Source: SHVO01 sp050250575 (GTDB lineage: Bacteria; Pseudomonadota; Alphaproteobacteria; Rhodospirillales; Rhodospirillaceae). From it: 64,000 nt of DNA. The notes beneath the pieces were generated by a model. That model searched no databases. It was not told the origin of the DNA and saw only the letters and a program-made list of their open reading frames with translations. Position 1 is the stretch's first letter, and every line of letters starts with the position of its first letter. Where the stretch lies: assembly GCA_050250575.1 (NCBI GenBank), contig JBFWOJ010000012.1, positions 1 through 64,000 on the forward strand. Reading direction: 5' to 3'. Made by a program: the position numbers and the translations under genes. Shown here in pieces: positions 57,938 through 64,000 of this stretch.

Positions 57938-59018
57938 ATTTGCGCGTCAGGGCGTCGGCGCGGGCGAGGACCTCGTGGCCCTGACGGCGAAAGCGTTCAC
58001 GGCTGAAGCGATCGTTCACGTACCGGTGCGCGGCCTCTCCCGTGACGGCGGCACGCGCCGGATCGGTGACCACGCGCGCGATAGCGCCCGCCAACGCATC
58101 CACATCCCCAATCGGCACCACGCTGCCGATGCCGCCGGCGCGGACGGTGAACGCCATCTCGCCCGTCTCCGCCACGACCGTGGGCAGCCCGGCCTGCATC
58201 GCTTCGTGAGCGGAGATGCACAAGCCTTCGACCCGCGAGGGCTGGACGTAGGCGTGAAGTCCGGCGAGGAACTCCTTCGGACGTTCCTGGTAGCCGGCGA
58301 GAATCAAGTTGGAGACTCGGAGCGCCGCGGCCAGCTCTTCGAGCTCGGCGCGGGACGGCCCCTCACCGCCGATGGTGACGGTGAAGCGCTTGGCCAGCGC
58401 GGGATCGTCGTGCCTGAGCTTCGCGAGGGCGCGCACCAGCACATCGTAACCCTTGTGAGGATGCAGACGCCCGAGACTGCCGATGCGAAAGATCTCGCCT
58501 GGCTGCGCGGCGCGGGCCCGCGGCGCTTCCGGATCGGCCGAGAACAACGGCCAGACGGTGACGTCGGCCGCGGCGAGTCCAAAACGCCGGCGTGTCACCT
58601 CGGCGACGCATTCCGAGTCCGCGACCCAAAGATCGGTGAGCCCTTTCGTCGCCCACAGCGCGGCGATGTTGCCCGGCTTCAGGAATACATTGTGCTGCCA
58701 GCTGACCACGGGAAGGCGGAGGCGGAGCCCGAGCCAGCGTCCGACCAGCGTGGCGTGGGCAAGCGACGTCCAGATGACGGTCGGCCGATAAGCGGCGAAT
58801 TTCTCGCGCAGCCAGCCAACAGATTGAAGCACGGTGCCTTCATGAACATCGAGGGCAAGGCCGTTGCGCGCGAGGATCGGCTCCATGCGGCCGTCGCGGC
58901 GCGACAGGGCGAAGAGCCGCACATCGGCGCCGGCGTCCCGCATGAATCCGGTGACCATGGGCACCGGCAGTCCGGCGCCGTAACCGTCGAGGGAATTGAT
59001 GAGATAGGCGATACGCAT
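57936..59018 (-). CDS. GT4-family glycosyltransferase
   Basis: A 360-residue GT-B enzyme. The start MRIAYLINSLDGYGAGLPV is the nucleotide-free N-domain with a glycine-rich loop, and the C-domain has RIGSLGRLHPHKGYDVLVRAL near residue 190 and the donor-site motif PSRVEGLCISAHEAMQAGLPTVVAETGEM near residues 270-300 (E-x7-E). GT4 enzymes use nucleotide sugars to build cell-surface glycans or glycolipids. No other polysaccharide gene is adjacent, so the acceptor is unknown. The ATG at 59018 is preferred to one ten codons upstream. Confidence 0.86.
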   Translation of the reverse strand: MRIAYLINSLDGYGAGLPVPMVTGFMRDAGADVRLFALSRRDGRMEPILARNGLALDVHEGTVLQSVGWLREKFAAYRPTVIWTSLAHATLVGRWLGLRLRLPVVSWQHNVFLKPGNIAALWATKGLTDLWVADSECVAEVTRRRFGLAAADVTVWPLFSADPEAPRARAAQPGEIFRIGSLGRLHPHKGYDVLVRALAKLRHDDPALAKRFTVTIGGEGPSRAELEELAAALRVSNLILAGYQERPKEFLAGLHAYVQPSRVEGLCISAHEAMQAGLPTVVAETGEMAFTVRAGGIGSVVPIGDVDALAGAIARVVTDPARAAVTGEAAHRYVNDRFSRERFRRQGHEVLARADALTRK

Positions 59019-59059
59019 GGCCGCGAGGTATACGGGCGGCCGTCCCAAGAAGAAAGCGT

Positions 59060-59983
59060 TTAGGGGGCTTCCTTGTAGGCCGCCCGGATCGCGCCCGCGA
59101 GGCGGTTCCTGTCCGGATAACGTTCGGCCATCGCGGCCGTGACGGCATTCACCGCCTCCTCGATCGCCTTCCCGGCTTTCTTTTCCGCCGCCGCGCGCGT
59201 CTGGATTTCGCCGAAGTAGACCTTGTAGCCTTCGATCAATTCAACTCCGCCCGTCGGACCGTGACTGGGCACGATGGTGCGCGGACGAAGCTGCGACAGG
59301 CTATCGAGCGTCGAGAGCCAATGCGCGACCGCGGAGTAAGGACTGCCCAAGGACGGCTGCGGTTTCATGACGATGTCGCCGCTGAAGAGCACTTGCTCGG
59401 TCTCGACCCATACCGCGGTGTCGCCGCGGGTGTGATTGGCGCCGGCCGCGAAGAGGTAGGCGCGCACGCCGCCGAGGTCGAGGATCTTGTCGTTCTCAAA
59501 GCTGATGTCGGCTTCGCGGAAGGCCGCGCCCTTCAGGAGCTCGGCGGCCGCGGGAGAGCGGTCGGAGAAAGCCTTGCAGACGGCGCAGCCGAACTCGGCG
59601 ATGTCCTGCTCTTGCGTCGTGGCGCGAAGCAGCGTCGAGCCGTCAAGCATACGTTCGCCGCGCGGAAAGCCGCTCGCACCCATGTCGTGCTCGGGATGGA
59701 AATGGGTGGTGACCAGATAGATGCGCAGGTTCGGCGCGAGCTTGCGCGCCACGGCGGCGACGATCGCGCCGTTCTTTTCGCCAAGGCCGGTGTCGATGAC
59801 CAGCACGCCGGTCTGACCGACGACGAAGCCGACGTTGGGCACCATCGGCCGGCTTTCGTCGGGGATGATCCAGACGCTGGGCGCGACCTGCTTCAGCAGC
59901 TCGGGCTTGATCATGGGCGCGTCCTGCGCGCCGGCGCCGGCCGAGATCAACACACCAAACAGGATCGCCAGCAGCGCGCGCAT
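59060..59983 (-). CDS. Metallo-beta-lactamase-fold hydrolase, secreted
   Basis: A 307-residue protein with a signal peptide and an MBL fold. The metal motif is THFHPEHDMGASG near residue 100 (HxHxxHD, a Glu where many MBL enzymes have Asp), another His lies in GANHTRGDTAVWVE near residue 190, and a late SHGPTGG holds the third. Such secreted MBL proteins include quinoprotein relay enzymes (SoxH-like) and assorted hydrolases; no substrate is clear. Downstream of it lies the GT4 gene. Confidence 0.8.
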   Translation of the reverse strand: MRALLAILFGVLISAGAGAQDAPMIKPELLKQVAPSVWIIPDESRPMVPNVGFVVGQTGVLVIDTGLGEKNGAIVAAVARKLAPNLRIYLVTTHFHPEHDMGASGFPRGERMLDGSTLLRATTQEQDIAEFGCAVCKAFSDRSPAAAELLKGAAFREADISFENDKILDLGGVRAYLFAAGANHTRGDTAVWVETEQVLFSGDIVMKPQPSLGSPYSAVAHWLSTLDSLSQLRPRTIVPSHGPTGGVELIEGYKVYFGEIQTRAAAEKKAGKAIEEAVNAVTAAMAERYPDRNRLAGAIRAAYKEAP

Positions 59984-60056
59984 TTTCCGTGCTCCCAACC
60001 GAGACGGAGCGACTTTACGCCGTGGCGCACGGTTCGGGAACCCTTAGGCCCGGTCT

Positions 60057-60614
60057 TTAGGATTCGCGTTCGAGCGCCCAGAGTCCCGGATAGGACGCGA
60101 CAAAGCCGCTCTCGCCGAGCTCGAGCATGCCTTCGTAATTCGCGGTCGGAGACTCATACCAGATCGTCGAAGGGCTGCGCCGGGTATAGTGCTGCGGCAA
60201 GCTTGTGAGACATCGTTCGCCGAGATCGAACCAGGCCACGGACATCGCCACTGGTTGGCCGGGCGGCAGCGCGAGGCGGCGCATCGGGATAAGATTGGTG
60301 GCCGGAGTAAAGCCAAAGTCGATATCGACCAGATCATCAACGCCTGGACAGCGCTCGCCATTGACGGTCCAGGGGCTGGTCCTTTGGATCTGATAGGCGA
60401 AGTGCATATCGCCGACGGTGCCGTGGATCTCGGCGGCACGGGTGGCCCAATTCGGGGCGCAGTCGACGCGGTAGGACACGCAGGCCCAACCGCGGGGATG
60501 GGCGAATTCAGCCAGCCCGGCCAGCGCCCAGCCGTGCTCGGTGCGCAAAAGGGAACAGGAGTCCGTGCCCGGCACATCGAGGCGCCGCCATGTCGCGGAA
60601 GAGACGCGCGTCAT
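60057..60614 (-). CDS. Putative glycolipid-binding domain protein
   Basis: A 185-residue protein resembling the glycolipid-binding (DUF1089-type) family: an N-terminal WRRLDVPGTDSCSLLRTEHGW start, a YRVDCAPNWATRAAEI strand region near residue 52, the central DDLVDIDFGFTPATNLIPMRRLAL near residue 92, and VAMSVAWFDLGERCLTSLPQHYTRRSPSTIWYES near residue 123. Function in bacteria is unknown. It stands alone between the MBL gene and a terminator that closes the amidase gene. Confidence 0.75.
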   Translation of the reverse strand: MTRVSSATWRRLDVPGTDSCSLLRTEHGWALAGLAEFAHPRGWACVSYRVDCAPNWATRAAEIHGTVGDMHFAYQIQRTSPWTVNGERCPGVDDLVDIDFGFTPATNLIPMRRLALPPGQPVAMSVAWFDLGERCLTSLPQHYTRRSPSTIWYESPTANYEGMLELGESGFVASYPGLWALERES

Positions 60615-60623
60615 GACGGTTGA

Positions 60624-60660
60624 AACAATAAAGAGGCCGGCAAGTTCCCTCGCCGGCCTC
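60624..60660 (-). terminator. Intrinsic terminator of the amidase gene
   Basis: Leftward, GAGGCCGGC (60660-60652) pairs perfectly with GCCGGCCTC (60641-60633) across a 10-base loop and is followed by TTTATTGTTTC. It lies between the amidase stop (60677) and the next leftward gene start (60614). Confidence 0.75.
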
Positions 60661-60676
60661 CTTAAAGTTGAGCGGC

Positions 60677-62305
60677 CTACCGCGCCGCAGCGACGTCGCG
60701 GTTCACTTCGATCGTGGCCCCCGCCAGCGCCGGCGTATGGACCGGCCGCCGCAGCGCCTTCGTGGCCTGCTCGAAGCTATAGGCGAGCGCCAGGAGCTTG
60801 GGTTCGCTGAAAGCAGTGCCGAAGAACGACACCGTGACCGGAAGATCGTCGGTGGTGAACCCGGCCGGAACGATCACGTCGGGGAAACCGGCGAGGTTGG
60901 CGATTCCCGTCGGGCTGGGCGTCGAACCCAGGGCCGGGCCGGGCGGCGCGGCGATCTGTGCCGGACGGCGTGTCCCGGTCGGGTAGACGATGGCATCGAG
61001 CTTGTCCTTCTGCAGGAGGCCGTCCACCAGCGCCGTGGTCATGGGCAGATAGTAGTTCTTCAGCGCGAGGTACCGGGGATCGGTCAGGGCATCCGCCTTG
61101 GCCTCGACATTCTTGAAGTAGGTCCAGCGTGAGAGGTTCGGCCCGGCCCCGTCGGCGCCGAGACTGCGGTAATTCTCGGCCGCCTCGATCAACTGGTCGA
61201 GGTTCTTGGGATATTTGGGTCCGGTGGTTTTGAGGTACTCGGCGATCTGAACCTTGAACTCCGCCGGATAGAGCGTGAACACCGCCTGGTTCGAGGAATC
61301 CAGGAACCACTTGGGGTACCGGACGTCGACCAAGGTCGCGCCCGCCTTCTGCATCGCCTTCAGGGCGGATTCGAACACCCAATCCACATCCGGGTCGGCC
61401 CCGGTGAAATCGCGCGCGACACCGATGCGCGCGCCCTTGAGGGCATCGGCCTTCAAGAACTGGGTGTAGTCCTTATGGAACTTGCCCTGGCTCTTCCTGG
61501 TCGCTTCATCGGCCGGGTCCACCCCGGCCATGACGCCGAGCGAGACGGCGATGTCATAGACGCTGCGCGCCATCGGCCCGCCGGTGTCGAGTGAAAGCGC
61601 GAGCGGAATGATGCCGTCGCGGCTGACGAGGCCGTGGGTCGGTTTCAGTCCGACAATGCCGTTGACGCTGGACGGACCGCGGATCGAACCCCCGGTATCC
61701 GTGCCGATGCCAAGCGGCGCATATCCGGCGGCCACCGCCACACCGGTGCCACCGGACGAGCCCGCCGGCGTACGAGTAAGATCGTGCGGGTTCAGGGACT
61801 GTCCGCCGAGCGAGCTTTGACCGCCGTTCGCGAACTCGCCGAGATTCACCTTGGCGAGGATGATCGCGCCGGCGTCGCGCAGCTTCTTGACGAGGAAGGC
61901 ATCATCCGGGGCCATATTGCCTTCGAGCAACACGGAGCCGCCGGTCGTCGGCATGTCGACGGTATCGACGTTGTCCTTGAACACCACCGGGATGCCGTGC
62001 AGCGGTCCGCGCACCTTGCCGGCCTTGCGTTCGGCGTCGAGGGCCCGCGCGATCTCGAGCGCCTTCGGATTGAGCGACATCACGGCGTGGATTTTCGGGC
62101 CTTGCCGATCGAAGGCGGAAATGCGCTCGAGGCAAAGCTGGACCAGCCTTTCCGCCGTCAGGCTGCCGGACTGCATGGCGGCCTGCAGCTCGGCGATATT
62201 CGCCTGATCGAATTCGACCGGGCGCGCCTGGGCCGCCGGCGATGCCGTGAAGAGAGCGCCGGCAAGAGCACAAGCCAGCGCGAATTTCGAGATACCGTGT
62301 TTCAT
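60677..62305 (-). CDS. Secreted amidase-signature-family hydrolase (copy 1)
   Basis: A 542-residue enzyme with a signal peptide (about 27 residues) and a complete Ser-cisSer-Lys triad: Lys110 in VVFKDNVDT, Ser183 in AGSSGGTG (cis-Ser) and Ser207 in TDTGGSIRGPSS. Amidase-signature enzymes hydrolyse amides or act as transamidases; a signal peptide points to extracytoplasmic breakdown of amides or peptides. It is the downstream member of a tandem pair; the upstream paralogue (62324-63973) is of similar length and shares most of the middle sequence. A terminator lies just after it. Confidence 0.92.
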   Translation of the reverse strand: MKHGISKFALACALAGALFTASPAAQARPVEFDQANIAELQAAMQSGSLTAERLVQLCLERISAFDRQGPKIHAVMSLNPKALEIARALDAERKAGKVRGPLHGIPVVFKDNVDTVDMPTTGGSVLLEGNMAPDDAFLVKKLRDAGAIILAKVNLGEFANGGQSSLGGQSLNPHDLTRTPAGSSGGTGVAVAAGYAPLGIGTDTGGSIRGPSSVNGIVGLKPTHGLVSRDGIIPLALSLDTGGPMARSVYDIAVSLGVMAGVDPADEATRKSQGKFHKDYTQFLKADALKGARIGVARDFTGADPDVDWVFESALKAMQKAGATLVDVRYPKWFLDSSNQAVFTLYPAEFKVQIAEYLKTTGPKYPKNLDQLIEAAENYRSLGADGAGPNLSRWTYFKNVEAKADALTDPRYLALKNYYLPMTTALVDGLLQKDKLDAIVYPTGTRRPAQIAAPPGPALGSTPSPTGIANLAGFPDVIVPAGFTTDDLPVTVSFFGTAFSEPKLLALAYSFEQATKALRRPVHTPALAGATIEVNRDVAAAR

Positions 62306-62323
62306 TGTTTCCCCATCTGAAGT

Positions 62324-63973
62324 TTATTTCGCAGAGGCCATATCGCGGCTCGTCACTTCCACCGTCGCTCCTGGGAGGCCGGGTGTGTTGACGGGCCGCC
62401 GGATGGCCTTGGTCGCCTGTTCGAAGCTATAGCCCAGCGCGATCAGCTTCGGTTCGCTGAACGCGGTGCCGAAGAACGACACCGTCACCGGCAAGTCATC
62501 GGTCGTGAAACCGGCGGGCACAACCAGGTCCGGAAAGCCCGTGAGATTGGCGATGCCGGTCGGGCTCGGCGAGGACGGAATGCCCCCGCCGAGCGGCGCG
62601 GAGATCTGCGCGGCGCGGCGCGTGTTGGTGGGATAGACGGCGGCGTCGAGCTTCTCCTTGGCGAAGATGCCTTCGACGAGCGCCCGGGCCATGGGCATAT
62701 AGTGGTCGACCGCGGCGCGATAGCCGGGATCGTTCACCGTTCCCATGGCGAGGTCGCGGGTGATGAAATTATTCCAGCGGAAGGGATTGGGGCCGGCGCC
62801 GTCCTCGCCCATGCTGGGAGTCTCATAAGCGCGCGCAAGCATTTCCTCGACGGTCTTGGGATATTTGGGACCGGTGGTCTTGAGATATTCGGCGAGCTGG
62901 ACACGGAACTCCGGCGGGAAGATCGAGTAGGTCGCCTGGGTTTGAGAATCAAGGAACCACTTCGGATAGCGCACGTCGACGAGCGTGGCGCCCGCGCGCT
63001 GCATTGCCTTGAGCGAGGCCTCGAAGATCCAATCCACGTCCGGATCGTCGCCTGAGAAATCGCGCAGCACGCCGATGCGCGCGCCCTTGAGCGCATTCGC
63101 GTTGAGGAATTTGGTGTAGTCCTTCTCGAACTTGCCGGCGCTTTTCTTCGTGGCATCGTCGGCCGGGTCGACGCCGGTCATCGGGCCGAGGGACACGGCG
63201 AGGTCATAGACGCTGCGCGTCATCGGTCCGCCGGTATCGAGCGAAAGCCCGAGCGGGATGATTCCGTCGCGGCTGATGAGCCCATGAGTCGGTTTCAGAC
63301 CGACGATGCCGTTGACGAAGGACGGTCCGCGGATCGAGCCGCCGGTATCGGTGCCGATGCCGATGGGCGCATAGCCCGCGGCAATGCCGACTCCGGTGCC
63401 GCCGGACGAGCCGGCCGGCACCCGCGACAGATCGTGAGGATTGAGCGATTGCCCGCCCATGGAGCTCTGCGAGCCGTTGGCGAATTCACCGAGGTTCACC
63501 TTGGCGAGAATGATCGCGCCGGCCTCGCGCAGGCGCTTCACCAGGAAGGCGTCGTCGGGCGCCATATTCCCGGCCAGCATGACAGCGCCGCCGGTGGTGG
63601 GCATGTCGACGGTGTCGATATTGTCCTTGAGGATGACGGGGATGCCGTGCAGCGGCCCGCGGACCTTCCCGGCCTTGCGTTCAGCGTCGAGCTGGCGCGC
63701 GATCTCGATGGCTTTGGGATTGAGTGCGATGACCGCATGCAGCTTCGGACCGGCGCGATCGTAAGCCTTGATGCGGTCGAGGCACATCTGCGTCAGGCGC
63801 TCGGCGGTGAGGCTTCCGGCGTCCATCGCGGCCTTAAGCTCGGCGATCGACACGAGTTCATGATCCACCGGGCGCGCCGATGCCTCTGCCGCCGCGGTGA
63901 CCAGCGCGGCGCCGAGCGCAAGCGCGAGGGCCAGGCGAGAAGCGGAAGTCTTGATGCGGAGAAAAGTGGCCAT
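62324..63973 (-). CDS. Secreted amidase-signature-family hydrolase (copy 2)
   Basis: A 549-residue paralogue of the preceding amidase, 18 bases upstream of it. The triad is intact: Lys116 in VILKDNIDT, Ser189 in AGSSGGTG and Ser213 in TDTGGSIRGPS. Long stretches around the triad, RSVYDLAVSLG, YPKWFLDS and VTVSFFGTAFSEPKL are shared with copy 1, while the signal peptide and several surface loops differ. It looks like a lineage-internal duplication, with copy divergence suggesting related but distinct substrates. It begins near the right edge of the window; the ATG is at 63973. Confidence 0.92.
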   Translation of the reverse strand: MATFLRIKTSASRLALALALGAALVTAAAEASARPVDHELVSIAELKAAMDAGSLTAERLTQMCLDRIKAYDRAGPKLHAVIALNPKAIEIARQLDAERKAGKVRGPLHGIPVILKDNIDTVDMPTTGGAVMLAGNMAPDDAFLVKRLREAGAIILAKVNLGEFANGSQSSMGGQSLNPHDLSRVPAGSSGGTGVGIAAGYAPIGIGTDTGGSIRGPSFVNGIVGLKPTHGLISRDGIIPLGLSLDTGGPMTRSVYDLAVSLGPMTGVDPADDATKKSAGKFEKDYTKFLNANALKGARIGVLRDFSGDDPDVDWIFEASLKAMQRAGATLVDVRYPKWFLDSQTQATYSIFPPEFRVQLAEYLKTTGPKYPKTVEEMLARAYETPSMGEDGAGPNPFRWNNFITRDLAMGTVNDPGYRAAVDHYMPMARALVEGIFAKEKLDAAVYPTNTRRAAQISAPLGGGIPSSPSPTGIANLTGFPDLVVPAGFTTDDLPVTVSFFGTAFSEPKLIALGYSFEQATKAIRRPVNTPGLPGATVEVTSRDMASAK

Positions 63974-64000
63974 GTGCGGATCCCCAAAATTGAAATGACG

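Noticed and set aside
57927..59063. A 378-codon frame opposite the GT4 gene
   Set aside because: The GT4 donor motif and the terminator placement fix the coding strand.
1..64000. CRISPR arrays, tRNA or rRNA genes, insertion sequences, prophage or integrase genes
   Set aside because: No spaced identical repeats, tRNA cloverleaf motifs, transposase or integrase signatures were seen in the gaps or among the gene products.

Overview
The window is GC-rich, gene-dense bacterial chromosome from an alphaproteobacterium. The evidence is the gene order tlpA-argH-(small lipoprotein)-lysA-DUF4175-zinc ribbon-ftsE-ftsX-ydcF-plsC, the pduO-etfB-etfA-hbd run, HWE-family histidine kinases with FAT-GUY-like single-domain receivers, and a class II ribonucleotide reductase. 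I cannot name a genus; a hyphomicrobial (rhizobial) or Micropepsales/Rhizomicrobium-like lineage fits best. I see no tRNA, rRNA, CRISPR array, insertion sequence, integrase or phage gene, so this is core chromosome with accessory blocks rather than an island.

Layout. 0.1-1.8 kb: a phosphoheptose-isomerase-like SIS protein and a methyltransferase, perhaps the edge of a surface-sugar locus. 2.1-3.2 kb: apaG and folE. 3.2-6.8 kb: an argD-argF-hslO-(secreted protein) operon read leftward. 7.0-8.4 kb: an ABC-2 permease without an ATPase, and recX. 8.4-12.3 kb: a tight leftward five-gene operon of an LptF/LptG-family permease, a PAP2 phosphatase, an unknown protein, a type III polyketide synthase and an ICMT-type methyltransferase. 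This is the best candidate for an undescribed system (phenolic-lipid synthesis tied to lipid export or remodelling). 12.4-18.1 kb: cobalamin adenosyltransferase, ETF, 3-hydroxyacyl-CoA dehydrogenase, then an ArnT-like glycosyltransferase and a second PAP2 protein. 18.1-30 kb: the conserved arg/lys/cell-division block, with a tiny LptM-like lipoprotein and a zinc-ribbon protein carrying a very long Gly/Pro/Ala/Gln-rich repeat region. 30-40 kb: an ABC-2 exporter, Tex, a SoxC/SorA-like sulfite dehydrogenase with cytochrome c, NrdJ, two perfect DnaA boxes and a CHAD protein. 40-47.2 kb: a PhyH-type oxygenase, a methyltransferase, an Lrp regulator, CysE, a CPA2 antiporter and a CoA-binding/Cys-Met PLP enzyme fusion. 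47.2-53.2 kb: two HWE-kinase/single-receiver pairs side by side, one kinase fused to CheB and CheR domains. 53.4-64 kb: a DegT aminotransferase, small secreted and membrane proteins, a secreted peroxiredoxin, a GT4 glycosyltransferase, a metallo-beta-lactamase-fold enzyme, a glycolipid-binding-like protein and two tandem secreted amidases.

How the genes work together. Envelope-lipid functions recur (LptG, two PAP2 proteins, ArnT-like GT39, PlsC, YdcF, PKS-ICMT, LptM). Sulfur and amino-acid metabolism is the second theme (CysE, the PLP fusion, sulfite dehydrogenase, ArgDFH, LysA). The cobalamin adenosyltransferase can supply the AdoCbl that NrdJ needs. Most genes sit in short operons with ATGA or few-base overlaps. 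Perfect hairpins mark several transcript ends. Start choices are stated per gene; family assignments come from motifs read by eye, without database searches.
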